DNA of 64,000 bases, taken from the NCBI RefSeq assembly GCF_014649115.1, contig NZ_BMSK01000023.1:62001-126000 (forward strand), given 5' to 3'. Source of the stretch: Streptomyces eurythermus. GTDB taxonomy: Bacteria; Actinomycetota; Actinomycetes; Streptomycetales; Streptomycetaceae. The position numbers were made by a program, and so were the translations under genes. Position 1 is the stretch's first letter; each line of letters begins with the position of its first letter. Below are positions 1 through 9,283 of this stretch, piece by piece. The notes under the pieces are model-generated. The model was given only the letters and a program-made list of their open reading frames with translations. It had not been told where the DNA came from and made no database searches.

Positions 1-847
1 GGTCGCCGAAGGGGCCCTCGGGCAGCATCTCGCCGGGTTCCAGCCAGCCCTCCAGGACCACCTCGGCGTTGGCGGGCACCTGGAGCGGGACCGTCTTGCA
101 GTCGGTCATCTCGATCCGCTTGCCCGCGAGGAAGCCGGCGAAGAGGTACTCGTCGATGTCGCCGGGGAGGGGGGCCGTGGAGGCGTAGGTCACGGCGGGC
201 GGGCAGCCGAAGGCGATGGCCACCGGGAGGCGCTCGCCCCGGCGCGCGGCCACCTGGTAGTGGTTGCGGCTGTCCTTGTGGATCTGCCAGTGCATGCCGA
301 TGGTGCGCTTGTCATGGCGCTGGAGGCGGTACAGGCCCAGGTTGCGGATGCCGGTCTCGGGGTCCTTGGTGTGGGTCAGGCCGAGGTTGAAGAAGGAGCC
401 GCCGTCCTCGGGCCAGGTGAACAGCGCCGGGAGCCGCTCCAGGTCCACGTCGTCACCGTGCAGGACGACCTCCTGGACCGGCGCCTCCTTGACCTTGCGC
501 GGCGGGACGTGGGCCATGGCGCCGAGCTTCCCGAAGGCCTCGCGCACGCCGACGAAGCCGTGCGGCAGCTCGGGCCGCAGCAGGCCGCCGATCCTGTCGG
601 AGATCTCCTCGTACGACTTCAGGCCCAGCGCCTTCAGCAGCCGGCGGTCGGTGCCGTACACGTTCATGGCGAGGGGCAGGTCGGAGCCGCGCACGTTCTC
701 GAAGAGCAGCGCCGGGCCGCCGGCCTTCTGCACCCGGTCGACGATCTCCCCGACCTCCAGATACGGGTCGACCTCGGCCTTGATGCGCTTGAGGTCGCCC
801 TCGCGCTCCAGCGCCCGGAGCAGGGAGCGAAGATCGTCGTAAGCCAT
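1..847 (-). CDS. Menaquinone biosynthesis decarboxylase, UbiD family (3' end outside window)
   Basis: Reads leftward from an ATG at 847 (MAYDDLRSLLRALEREGDLK) and runs off the left edge, so only about 282 N-terminal residues are present. The N-terminal alpha/beta region, the NLGLYRLQRHDKRTIGMHW segment and the following IAFGCPP segment are typical of UbiD-type, prenylated-FMN-dependent decarboxylases. The closest family I recognise is the actinobacterial SCO4490-type enzyme of the futalosine menaquinone route. It would decarboxylate the naphthoate intermediate in the cytoplasm, working with a UbiX-like partner not visible here. A 68-bp gap separates it from the envelope operon upstream, so readthrough is possible. 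Confident as UbiD family; the pathway is inferred from family. Confidence 0.85.
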   Translation of the reverse strand, partial: MAYDDLRSLLRALEREGDLKRIKAEVDPYLEVGEIVDRVQKAGGPALLFENVRGSDLPLAMNVYGTDRRLLKALGLKSYEEISDRIGGLLRPELPHGFVGVREAFGKLGAMAHVPPRKVKEAPVQEVVLHGDDVDLERLPALFTWPEDGGSFFNLGLTHTKDPETGIRNLGLYRLQRHDKRTIGMHWQIHKDSRNHYQVAARRGERLPVAIAFGCPPAVTYASTAPLPGDIDEYLFAGFLAGKRIEMTDCKTVPLQVPANAEVVLEGWLEPGEMLPEGPFGD

Positions 848-915
848 GTGCCCCAGTATCGCCGACGTACCGCTTTGTCCCGGTGGCCACCCCCCGGTTC
901 CGGCGTGGGGCCGGG

Positions 916-1683
916 TCAGCGGAAGACGGCGACCGGGTACTGGAGGACGACCTCGCGGGCGTCGGGGTCCCAGCTGGTGACCTTGCCCAGGCAGTGCGCC
1001 TGGAACTGGCCCTCGGGCAGTTCCTTGTCCGGGGTGAGCAGGCCGTCGCCGCGCAGCACGACCCTGAGGTGCGCGGTGGGGCCGCCGTCGGCGTAGGGGG
1101 CCCGCATCAGCAGGGTCTCGCCCCGGCTGCCGCCCGCCTCGAACCGGCCGGTGACCATGACGAACTCCCCTATCTCGCTGAGCGGCACCGCGGTGGCCGG
1201 CCCGGTGCGGGCGAGCTCGCCGAGGAGGGCGCGGTTGGGGATGACGGTCCCGGAGTCGGGCCGCAGCCGGACCTCCACCAGGGCGTCGCCCCGGCGCAGC
1301 ACGGACAGCAGCAGGCCGATCACGGAGATGGGCTCGCTGTTCTCCACGTACTTGGCGACCACTTCGGTGGTGCTGCCCCCGGTCACCTTCAGCAGCACGG
1401 AGACCAGCGGGATGACGGCGAGGCAGCCGGCGTTGCGGATGCGCCGCTCCTCGACCTCCTTGCGCAGGGCCGCCTTGTAGTTGCCCATCTTGAACAGGCC
1501 CATGACCGCGTCGTTGTCGAGGTACAGGGGCAGGTATGCGGGGTCGGCGGCGGTCTTGCCGAGCCGGGCCAGTCCGCGCCGCAGCGCCCGCCCGGCCAGC
1601 GCGAGCAGGCCGGCGAGGGCCAGCAGCCACCAGGCCATCGGGCCCCACCAGGCGCTCCACCAGGTGCCGTCAAGAACAGCCAC
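916..1683 (-). CDS. N-terminally anchored membrane protein, function unknown
   Basis: A 255-residue protein starting at GTG 1683 (MAVLDGTWW). A hydrophobic, Trp-rich N-terminal segment (about residues 7-30, WWGPMAWWLLALAGLLALAG) should anchor it in the membrane. A second hydrophobic patch (about 87-100) precedes a beta-rich soluble C-terminal part. I recognise no enzymatic motif. Its start lies inside the 3' end of the vWA lipoprotein gene (14-bp overlap), so the two are translationally linked. It is the last gene of a three-gene envelope operon and probably works with the vWA lipoprotein at the cell surface. That role is inferred from operon context only. Confidence 0.7.
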   Translation of the reverse strand: MAVLDGTWWSAWWGPMAWWLLALAGLLALAGRALRRGLARLGKTAADPAYLPLYLDNDAVMGLFKMGNYKAALRKEVEERRIRNAGCLAVIPLVSVLLKVTGGSTTEVVAKYVENSEPISVIGLLLSVLRRGDALVEVRLRPDSGTVIPNRALLGELARTGPATAVPLSEIGEFVMVTGRFEAGGSRGETLLMRAPYADGGPTAHLRVVLRGDGLLTPDKELPEGQFQAHCLGKVTSWDPDAREVVLQYPVAVFR

Positions 1684-3277
1684 GGATCTCCTTGAACGCG
1701 GTGGACAGGGAGGAGGTGCGGGCGTCGACGAGGCGCCCGCCGGTCAGTTCGGCGGCCCGGCGCAGCGCGTCCGCGTCGGCGTCGCCGAAGCCGATGGGGT
1801 AGGTGCGTACGGCGCGGACGTCGGCGGGGCGGGAGCGGTGGCGGGCGGCGAAGGCGGCCGGGCCGATGCCCGCGTTGTTCTCGCCGTCCGTCATCAGCAC
1901 GATGGACACCAGCCGGCCGGGGTCCGCGCGCAGGGCCCGTTCGGCGGTGCGGTAGCCGTGGTCCAGGGCGGACCAGACGGCGGTGGAGCCGTCGTAGCCG
2001 TCCTCGGCGACGAAGCCGTCGAGCGCCTTCAGGTCGGCGGGGCCGCGCACGGTGACCGTGCGCTCGGCCAGCGGGCGGCCGCCGAAGCGGACGACGGTCA
2101 GCCGCTCCCCTTGGTGGAAGCGGACGAACTTGGCGCGGGCGGAGCCGTCGGCTCCGCTGAGCGCGGCGAACGCGGCGCGCAGGGCGCGGGTGCGGGCGCC
2201 GCGCATGGAGGTGGAGAAGTCCAGCAGGAAGATGACCTGGTCGGCGCCCCGGCGGGCGGGGTCGCCGTAGTCGGCGAGGAGGCGGTCGAGGACGGCCGGG
2301 TCGTCCGGGTAGTAGAGGGCGTTGTCGAGGGGGGCGGTCAGCCTGGCGTCGCGGGGTACCTCGGTGCTGACCGGGCGGCGCAGGGTGCGGTGCATGATCT
2401 CGCGCTGGTGGGCGGGGGCGGTGAGCCAGTCCACCACCCGGTCGTAGGCGTCGCGGCGGCCGGGGTCGAGCAGGAGCAGCGGGTAGTCCGACAGGACCAT
2501 GCCGTCGGCGGGGTGGACGATCCGCAGGGGTTCGCGCAGCCGGCCGGAGGCGTTGAGGGCGAGCAGTTCGGACTCGTAGGTGATCAGGGCGTTGGTGCGG
2601 CCGGGGCGGGTGGCGAAGGCGTCCAGCAGGGCGCGGGAGCCGGCGGCGGTGAGGGTCTGGCCGGAGCGGAAGCCGCGCAGCCGGTCGCAGCTGACGTCGG
2701 CGGGGCGCAGGGCGCGGCCGGTGCCGGCGGCGGCGGTGGCGACACCGACCAGGGCGGCGAGGCCGCTGTTGCTGCGCCGGGGGTCGGCCATGCCGAAGCG
2801 TACGGTGCCGGTGGCGGCGGCGTCGGCGATGTCGGCCCAGGACAGGCGTCCGCCGGGGGCCTTGGTGTCCAGGGCGCGGGCCGCGTCGGGGGTGAGGCCG
2901 ACGACGACCGGGGAGCGCATGATGGAGGCGCTCTGCACTCCGGTGGCGGGGGTGGCTCCGGCGGGGGCGCGCTTGGCCCGCAGGCGCAGGTAGCGGTCGG
3001 AGGAGAGCCAGGCCAGGTCGTAGGAGTGGCGGCCGGTGAGCAGGGTGTCGGAGGCGTCGTTGGTGGCGCGGTAGTCCAGGTCCAGGCGGACGCCGGTGTC
3101 CTCGCGGAGCCGGTCGAGCAGCGGCTTCATGTCGGTGAGTTCGTCGCTGGCGAGGACGCGCAGGGTGGTCCTGGTGCCGCCGTCGCCGGAGCAGGAGGAG
3201 AGCCCGCCGAGCACCACGGCCAGCACCAGGCACAGGCACAGCGGTCCGAGCGGCAGGGTGCGGGGGGCGGGCGTCAT
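1670..3277 (-). CDS. Lipoprotein with substrate-binding-like domain and C-terminal von Willebrand A domain
   Basis: A 535-residue protein. The signal peptide ends in an LSSC lipobox (Cys29), so it should be anchored outside the membrane. Residues about 36-330 resemble an extracellular solute-binding protein (TLRVLASDELTDMKPLLDRL onward). Residues about 345-530 are a vWA domain with an intact MIDAS: DFSTS at 353-357 and a later TDGEN. The start overlaps the stop of the upstream gene by 4 bp (ATGA), and its own 3' end overlaps the next gene by 14 bp. The vWA domain implies metal-dependent protein binding rather than transport, and no ABC permease or ATPase lies nearby. Domain calls are firm; the biological role is unknown. 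Confidence 0.8.
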   Translation of the reverse strand: MTPAPRTLPLGPLCLCLVLAVVLGGLSSCSGDGGTRTTLRVLASDELTDMKPLLDRLREDTGVRLDLDYRATNDASDTLLTGRHSYDLAWLSSDRYLRLRAKRAPAGATPATGVQSASIMRSPVVVGLTPDAARALDTKAPGGRLSWADIADAAATGTVRFGMADPRRSNSGLAALVGVATAAAGTGRALRPADVSCDRLRGFRSGQTLTAAGSRALLDAFATRPGRTNALITYESELLALNASGRLREPLRIVHPADGMVLSDYPLLLLDPGRRDAYDRVVDWLTAPAHQREIMHRTLRRPVSTEVPRDARLTAPLDNALYYPDDPAVLDRLLADYGDPARRGADQVIFLLDFSTSMRGARTRALRAAFAALSGADGSARAKFVRFHQGERLTVVRFGGRPLAERTVTVRGPADLKALDGFVAEDGYDGSTAVWSALDHGYRTAERALRADPGRLVSIVLMTDGENNAGIGPAAFAARHRSRPADVRAVRTYPIGFGDADADALRRAAELTGGRLVDARTSSLSTAFKEIRGCS

Positions 3278-4575
3278 GGGGTCTCCCCGGAGGGTGTGGC
3301 GGGGGCGGCCGGGGGGCAGTCGCCGACGGTTTCGATCATGCGTTCCAGCAGGTCGAGGCGGGGCAGTACGGCCTTGGTGTCGTCGTCGGAGAGCACGGGG
3401 GCCTGGATGCCGCGCCCGGTCAGGAAGCGGGTCAGGGCGTCGCTGGTGGCCGAGCCGCCCTGGGCGTCGCGGACCCGGAAGCCGAGTTCCATCGCGCGCC
3501 GTTGCAGCGCCGGGTCCCTGGTGATCAGCTCGCCGAGCGCGTCGCCGCGCGGGGTGAGCGCGATGAGCTGGGGTTCGGTGACGAAGCGGGCCGAGGGGTA
3601 GAGCAGGACCCGTTCGGCGTCGACGTGGCCGGTGGCGGACCGGGCGGCTATCTGGTGGGCGAGGAACTGGTGCTCGTAGATCACGGCGATCGGGGAGATG
3701 CTCTTGCCCTCGGCGGAGACGTAGGTCTCGTTCTTCTCGGAGGAGGGCATGCCCTGGTCGTTGAGGAGGAGCCGGATCCGTTCGGCGAAGCGGGTGGCCT
3801 CGGCGGGGGTCTGCGGGATGTCCTGGTGGTTCCGGACGTAGGAGACCAGGCCGAGGTAGGTGCCGGCGGAGTTGGCCTGGCAGATGTCGGAGGTCTGGGC
3901 GAGGACCTTGTTGCCGTTGTGGATGCCGTGCCGGCCGATGCCGACGCGGCGGCCGCCCGGGGTGGTGCCGAGGTCGTCCCAGCGGCGCCCGGCGGCGGAC
4001 GCGCCGAGGAACTTCCGCATGTCCAGGGAGTAGTACATCGGCTTCGCCCCGGCGGGCACGCCCGGCAGCGGGGTGGCGATCCCGGCCTCCCGGAGGGTCT
4101 CGGCGTACTCCCGGTAGGTGCCGAGCACGATCGGGCTGACGAACGGGCGGTACGTCGTCGCCGGATGGCCCTCGGCCGCGCGGCGGGAGGTGATCAGGTC
4201 GGCGGCGGGCTGTCCGGACGGGAAGACGATGTCGTAGCCGTCGTAGCGCTGGGTGGCGATGCCCCGGGAGCCCATGCGGGTGAGGCGCACGCGGTAGCCG
4301 TGCCGCACGAGCAGCCGCCGGACCTCGGGGTCCTCGAAGAAGTCGGCCTTGGAGGCCATCTTGGCCTGGATGGTGACGATCCGTTCGAACGGCAGCGCCG
4401 CGTGCCCCTGGACGAGGACGACGATCGCGCACAGCGCGGTGCCGGCGGCGACGGCGCGCGGCAGGAGCCTGCGTGCCAGGGAGCGGCGCGCGGGCGCGAC
4501 CGCCGGTGCGCCGACCTTCAGACGGGGTTCACGGCCCTGCCGGGGTCTGTCGCTGTCGGATCTGTGAGTGGCCAC
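3274..4575 (-). CDS. Membrane-anchored substrate-binding-like protein, first gene of the vWA operon
   Basis: I chose GTG 4575 (VATHRSDSDR) because AGGAG sits 7 nt upstream; a longer in-frame start at 4662 has no such site. This gives 433 residues. A basic N-terminus and one hydrophobic segment (about residues 38-60) suggest an anchor or uncleaved signal. The rest reads like a periplasmic-binding-type fold (phrases such as YDGYDIVFPSGQPAADLI, and YSLDMRKFLG). It shares a 4-bp ATGA overlap with the vWA lipoprotein gene downstream, which also carries a binding-protein-like domain. The two are therefore probably one surface complex. The ligand is unknown, and the family assignment rests on general appearance. 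Confidence 0.65.
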   Translation of the reverse strand: MATHRSDSDRPRQGREPRLKVGAPAVAPARRSLARRLLPRAVAAGTALCAIVVLVQGHAALPFERIVTIQAKMASKADFFEDPEVRRLLVRHGYRVRLTRMGSRGIATQRYDGYDIVFPSGQPAADLITSRRAAEGHPATTYRPFVSPIVLGTYREYAETLREAGIATPLPGVPAGAKPMYYSLDMRKFLGASAAGRRWDDLGTTPGGRRVGIGRHGIHNGNKVLAQTSDICQANSAGTYLGLVSYVRNHQDIPQTPAEATRFAERIRLLLNDQGMPSSEKNETYVSAEGKSISPIAVIYEHQFLAHQIAARSATGHVDAERVLLYPSARFVTEPQLIALTPRGDALGELITRDPALQRRAMELGFRVRDAQGGSATSDALTRFLTGRGIQAPVLSDDDTKAVLPRLDLLERMIETVGDCPPAAPATPSGETP

Positions 4576-4775
4576 CCGGTTCTCCTGCGTCGGCGGGGGC
4601 AGGATCGTGCACGGACGGGACGACGCTCGACGGAACGCCCAACCAACGGGCGTGTCAAGCAAAGTGAACGCCCGTCAGACAGTTGTGGAGGCCGTCGTTC
4701 ACACTGCCGGCAGCCGTCGGACGGATGGCGGGCGCGGGGGCCGTGTGCCTACGGTGGGACAGGGGGAGGGACGCG

Positions 4776-7559
4776 ATGGCGGTGGAGTTCGGCCTGCTGG
4801 GCGTGATCGAGGTGCGGCTGGGGGGCCGCACGGTGGACGTGGGGCACATGCGGCAGCGGTGTGTGCTGGCCGCGCTGCTCGTGGACGTGGGCCGGGCGGT
4901 CCCGGTGGACACGCTCGTCGACCGGGTGTGGGGCGACCGGCCGCCGCAGCGCACCAAGGACACGTTGTACGGCTATCTGTCCCGGTTGCGCCAGGCGCTG
5001 CGCCCGGCCCCGGAGGTGACCGTCGCCCGGCGCCCCGGCGGGTACGTCCTGGACGCCGATCCGCTCTCGGTGGACCTGCACCTGTTCCGTGACCTGGTCA
5101 CCCGGGCCCGCACGGCCGGCGGAACCGAGGGGGTGGCGCTGATGCGGCGGGCGCTCGGGCTGTGGCGTGGGGAGCCGTTCGCCACCGTGGACGTCCCGTG
5201 GTTCGACGACCAGCGCCAGGTGCTGCTGCGCGAGCGGCTCGCGGCCGAGCTGGACCACATCGACCTGCGTCTCGGCGCCGGAGAACACGGCGAGCTGCTG
5301 TCCGAGCTGGCCGTGAAGGCCCGCGAACACCCGCTGGACGAACGGCTGGCCGGTCAGTTGATGCTCGCCCTGTACCGGGCCGGCCGCCCCTTTGAGGCCC
5401 TCGCCCACTACCAGGACCTGCGGCACCGGCTGGCCGAGGAGCTGGGCGCCGACCCGGGCCCGCGACTGCTCGACCTGCACCGGCGCATCCTCGCCAACGA
5501 CCCCGCGCTGTCCCCGCCCGAGCCGGCCCCGCCCGCCGGCGTCCGCTCCGCCGCGCCCCGGCAACTGCTGGCCCCGCCAGCGTACTTCGTGGGCCGGGAT
5601 GCCGAACTCGCCGTCCTGGACAAGGCGCTGGCCGCCCAGGCCGAGCCGCGCGCCACCCTGCCGGTGACGGTGGTCTGCGGCATCGGCGGGGTCGGCAAGA
5701 CCTCCCTCGCGCTGCACTGGGCGCACCGCCGGCAGCACCACTTCCCCGACGGGCAGCTCTTCGTCGACCTGCACGGTTTCACCCCGTCGGGGGAACCGGC
5801 CGATCCCCGGGTGGTGGTCCGCGGCTTCCTCGACGCGCTCGGTGTCGAGCCCGGGCGGATCCCGGCGGCCTTCGACGCCCAGGCCGCGCTGTACCGCAGT
5901 CTGCTGGCCGACCGGCGGATGCTCGTCGTCCTGGACAACGCCCGGGACTCGGCGCAGGTCCTGCCGCTGCTGCCGGGCACCCCCGGCTGCGCGGTGCTGA
6001 TCACCAGCCGGGACCAGCTCACCGGGCTGACCGCCGCGCACCAGGTCACCCATCTGACCGTCGACGCCTTCGACCCGGCCACCGCGCACGAGCTGCTGGC
6101 CGGCCGGCTGGGCGCCGAACGCGTCGCCGCGGAACCCGAGGCCGCCGCCGAACTGGTCGGCCAGTGCGCCGGACTGCCGCTCGCCCTGAGCGTGCTGGCC
6201 GGGCGGGTCACCACCAATCCGGTCGCCACCCTGACCGCCCTGACCGAGGAACTGCGCGAGAGCAGCCGCCTGGACGCGCTGAGCACCGGTGAGGACGCCA
6301 CCGACGTACGGGCCGTGCTCGCCGCCTCCTACCGGGCCCTCGACGCCGATACCGCCCGGGTCTTCCGGCAGCTCGTGCAGGCGCCCGGCCCGGACATCGG
6401 CGTGCCCGCGGCCGGCAGCCTCACCGGGCTCGGACCGGTACGGGCCCACCAGGCGCTGCACCGGCTGCGCACCCGCCACCTGCTCCAGGAGCACGCCCCC
6501 GGCCGGTTCGCCGGCCACGATCTGCTGCGCGCCTACGCGCTGGAGGCCGCCGCCGGGGACGAGGCGGAGGCGCGGGCCGCCCGGCTGCGGGTCCTGGACC
6601 ACTGTCTGCGCACCGCCTGGTCGGCGGACCGGCTGCTGCTTCCGCACCGCGACCCCATCCGGCTGCCGCCGGCGGCCGACGGGGTACGGCCCGAGGAGAT
6701 CACCACCCACGACGGGGCCATGGCGTGGTTCGCCCGGGAGCAGCCGGCGCTGGTCGCCGCCGTGCACCAAGCCGCGCGGCACGGCCACGACGTCCACGCC
6801 TGGCAGCTGGCCTGGGCCCTGACCACCTTCCTGACCCGGCGCGGCCGGTGGAGCGACGTCGCCGCCGTGCACGCCACGGCGCTGCGGGCCGCGACCCGGC
6901 TCGGTGACGCGGCCGCGCGGGGCGAGTCGTACCGGGTGCTGGCGCTGGAACGCATCGAGGCGGGCGACCACGCCGCGGCGCGGCAGCGGCTGGACCAGGC
7001 GCTGTCCCTGGCCGAAAGCAGTGGCCACACCCTGTCCGAGGCGCACACCCATCTGGCCCTGGGCTGGCTGTACGAGCACACGGGCGACCGCGCGGCGGCG
7101 CTGCGCCACGACGAACTGGCCGTCGGGCTCTTCGCCCGGCTCGGCCACCAGGCCGGGCTGGCCCGCGCCCTGAACGCGGTGGCGTGGGACCACGTGCAGA
7201 CCGGCGGCCACCGGCAGGCCGTGGCCCGCTGCGAGCAGGCCCTGGCCCTCCAGGACGAACTCGGCGACCTGCGCGGCCAGTCCGACACCTGGGACACCCT
7301 CGGCTACGCCTACCAGCAGCTCGGCGAGCACACCCAGGCCCTGCTGTGCCACGAGCGCTGCCTGGAACTGCACCGCGCCCTGGGCCACCGCTTCAACGAG
7401 GCGGAGGCCCTGGTCCACCTCGGCGAGGCCCACCAGGCCCTGGGCGACCGGGAGACCGCCCGCCGCTGCTACGAACAGGCCCTCGACGTCTTCCGGGACA
7501 TGGAGGTCAACCCCGCCCGCGTGGCCCAGACCCGCGCCCTGCTCGACGCCCTCGGCTGA
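4776..7559 (+). CDS. AfsR/SARP-type regulator: BTAD, NB-ARC ATPase and TPR domains
   Basis: A 927-residue protein with ATG 4776 behind a strong GGGGGAGGG site. The N-terminus (MAVEFGLLGVIEVRLGGRTV, then a winged-helix domain to about residue 95) is the OmpR-like DNA-binding domain of SARPs. It is followed by a bacterial transcriptional activation domain (about 100-245), an NB-ARC ATPase with Walker A GIGGVGKTS (about 302-310) and LVVLDNA as Walker B, and TPR repeats (about 700-925). This is the large AfsR-like architecture. It lies 317 bp upstream of a condensation-domain gene on the same strand, which may be its target. The target is inferred; the domain assignment is firm. Confidence 0.92.
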   Translation: MAVEFGLLGVIEVRLGGRTVDVGHMRQRCVLAALLVDVGRAVPVDTLVDRVWGDRPPQRTKDTLYGYLSRLRQALRPAPEVTVARRPGGYVLDADPLSVDLHLFRDLVTRARTAGGTEGVALMRRALGLWRGEPFATVDVPWFDDQRQVLLRERLAAELDHIDLRLGAGEHGELLSELAVKAREHPLDERLAGQLMLALYRAGRPFEALAHYQDLRHRLAEELGADPGPRLLDLHRRILANDPALSPPEPAPPAGVRSAAPRQLLAPPAYFVGRDAELAVLDKALAAQAEPRATLPVTVVCGIGGVGKTSLALHWAHRRQHHFPDGQLFVDLHGFTPSGEPADPRVVVRGFLDALGVEPGRIPAAFDAQAALYRSLLADRRMLVVLDNARDSAQVLPLLPGTPGCAVLITSRDQLTGLTAAHQVTHLTVDAFDPATAHELLAGRLGAERVAAEPEAAAELVGQCAGLPLALSVLAGRVTTNPVATLTALTEELRESSRLDALSTGEDATDVRAVLAASYRALDADTARVFRQLVQAPGPDIGVPAAGSLTGLGPVRAHQALHRLRTRHLLQEHAPGRFAGHDLLRAYALEAAAGDEAEARAARLRVLDHCLRTAWSADRLLLPHRDPIRLPPAADGVRPEEITTHDGAMAWFAREQPALVAAVHQAARHGHDVHAWQLAWALTTFLTRRGRWSDVAAVHATALRAATRLGDAAARGESYRVLALERIEAGDHAAARQRLDQALSLAESSGHTLSEAHTHLALGWLYEHTGDRAAALRHDELAVGLFARLGHQAGLARALNAVAWDHVQTGGHRQAVARCEQALALQDELGDLRGQSDTWDTLGYAYQQLGEHTQALLCHERCLELHRALGHRFNEAEALVHLGEAHQALGDRETARRCYEQALDVFRDMEVNPARVAQTRALLDALG

Positions 7560-7565
7560 AGGCCC

Positions 7566-7595
7566 CGGTACGGGGAGGTGTCCCTCCCCGTACCG
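7566..7595 (+). terminator. Perfect 13-bp hairpin after the SARP gene
   Basis: CGGTACGGGGAGG (7566-7578) pairs with CCTCCCCGTACCG (7583-7595) around the loop TGTC. It starts 7 nt after the SARP stop codon. There is no T-tract, as is common for Streptomyces terminators. Confidence 0.7.
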
Positions 7596-7835
7596 TCCCC
7601 CGTGGACCATCCGCCGGCCGACGGCCGGGACCACGTCACCCACCCTGGCGGGCCGTCCTGGGACGAACCTTGCGGGAAACCTTGAACCGGCAGGTCACGG
7701 GGCGGAAACCGGCCGGCGGCCGGGGCCGGACGGTCACCGACCGTTAATCACTTCCGCGTTCGGCCCGCCACCCGTTCCGTTGAAATGGACCGGACGGGCA
7801 TGTCCCGGCCGCGCCCCACGGCATTGCCTTGGAGG

Positions 7836-7857
7836 GGGGCCCGCATCCAGGGGCCCC
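7836..7857 (+). promoter_or_regulatory. GC hairpin in the leader of the condensation-domain gene
   Basis: GGGGCCC (7836-7842) pairs with GGGCCCC (7851-7857) and is followed by TTCTTC, 18 nt before the GTG start at 7876. The geometry resembles an attenuator or a terminator of an upstream leader transcript. No leader peptide was identified. The rest of the 7560-7875 gap shows no gene. Confidence 0.35.
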
Positions 7858-7875
7858 TTCTTCGATGGGAGACGC

Positions 7876-9282
7876 GTGCGAATCACTGACATCCAGCGCT
7901 GCGAGGTACGGCCGGGACGGCTCGTGGAGTGGACGCTGAGCCCGGCGACCGTCGCGGCGGCGACGGCACTCCCCGAGGACTCCCGGCCGCCCGCCTACAT
8001 CCAGGAGTCGCACATCAGGACGGCCCGGTCGCTGAGGGAGGACGGGTTGTTCGTGCCGACCTGGGTCGGCGCCGCCTTCGACCTGCCCGGCCCGGTCGAC
8101 CTGGACGCGCTGGAACGGGCCCTGCACACCTGGACCGTCCGGCACGAGACGCTGCGCAGCGGCTTCCGCTGGGCCGGTGACGAGCTGCGCCGGTTCACCC
8201 TGGACGCCGCCGACGTGTCCCTGCGCCGGCGGGAGGCGGGCCACTTCCCCGACGCCGACGGTCTCGTCCGGCACCTCCAGGACCGCTTCGACACGATCGC
8301 GGACGCGCTGCGCTGGCCGAACCTCGTGTACGCGGCGGTCCTGCGGGACGACGGCGCGAGCGTGTACCTGGCCTTCGACCACAGCAACGTCGACGCCTAC
8401 TCGGTGCAGCGGATGCCCGCGGAGATCCACGAGCTGTACACGGAGGGCACGCGCACGGCCGTGGCCGACGCCGGCCCGACGGCCGCCAGTTACGTCGACT
8501 TCTGCGAGATCGAGCGGTCGCACGCCGACGGCGTCGACGGGCGGCACGCGATCGTGGAGCGCTGGCGGGAGTTCATCCACCGCTGCGACGGCACCCTGCC
8601 CGCCTTCCCGGTCGACCTCGGCCTGGTGCCGGGAGATCCGCTGCCCCGGCAGCGGATGCTGGCCGAGCCGCTGGCCGACGCGGACACGGCCGCCGCGTTC
8701 GAGGCGTACTGCCGGCCCTACGGCGGCAGCATGACCGGGCTGCTGGCCGCGACCGGGCTGATCGTGCACGAACTCGGCGGGCAGCCGGTGTACCGGACCG
8801 TGGTGCCCTTCCACACCCGGGTCGCCTCCCGCTGGAGCGAGTCGGTGGGCTGGTACGTGGGCGGCGCCCCCATCGAGGTGCCCGTCGGCCGCACCCGCGG
8901 CTTCCCGGAGGCCCTGCGGGCGGTACGGGCGGAGCTGCGGGCCAACCGGGCGCTGGCCCGGATGCCGCTGGCCCGGGTGCTGGGCCTGCTCGGCACCGAC
9001 TTCCGTCCGGTCTCCCCCGACCTGTACTCGATCGTGTCCTACGTCGACACCCGCGGTCTGCCGGGCGCCGAGCGGTGGGCCGAGCTGAAGGCGTACGGGC
9101 TGATGCGGGTGTCGTACGGCGACCAGGCGTGCGTGTGGGTCAACCGGCTGCCCGAGGGGCTGTGGCTGGCGAGCCGGTACCCGGACACGGACATCGCGGC
9201 GAAGAACATGCGGCTGTACGTCGAGCGGCTGCGGGACCGGATCGTCTCGGTGGCCGACGGCAGCCTGTCCGCGGTGTCGTAG
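7876..9282 (+). CDS. Stand-alone condensation-domain acyltransferase-like protein
   Basis: A 468-residue protein; GTG 7876 (VRITDIQRCE) follows a GGGAGA site. The fold is that of the NRPS condensation / PapA-type acyltransferase superfamily: an N-terminal half to about residue 175, then a second chloramphenicol-acetyltransferase-like half. The usual HHxxxDG active-site motif reads DHSNVDA (about residue 173), keeping the second His and the Asp but losing the first His and the Gly. No adenylation or carrier domain is encoded nearby, so it would act in trans on an acyl donor or could be non-catalytic. Position behind a SARP regulator suggests a specialised-metabolite role, which is inferred. 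Confidence 0.8.
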   Translation: MRITDIQRCEVRPGRLVEWTLSPATVAAATALPEDSRPPAYIQESHIRTARSLREDGLFVPTWVGAAFDLPGPVDLDALERALHTWTVRHETLRSGFRWAGDELRRFTLDAADVSLRRREAGHFPDADGLVRHLQDRFDTIADALRWPNLVYAAVLRDDGASVYLAFDHSNVDAYSVQRMPAEIHELYTEGTRTAVADAGPTAASYVDFCEIERSHADGVDGRHAIVERWREFIHRCDGTLPAFPVDLGLVPGDPLPRQRMLAEPLADADTAAAFEAYCRPYGGSMTGLLAATGLIVHELGGQPVYRTVVPFHTRVASRWSESVGWYVGGAPIEVPVGRTRGFPEALRAVRAELRANRALARMPLARVLGLLGTDFRPVSPDLYSIVSYVDTRGLPGAERWAELKAYGLMRVSYGDQACVWVNRLPEGLWLASRYPDTDIAAKNMRLYVERLRDRIVSVADGSLSAVS

Positions 9283-9283
9283 G

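Noticed and set aside
4749..7643. 964-codon open frame antisense to the SARP gene
   Set aside because: Composition is Gly/Val/Gln-rich shadow of a GC-biased gene; the plus strand encodes a complete AfsR-type protein.
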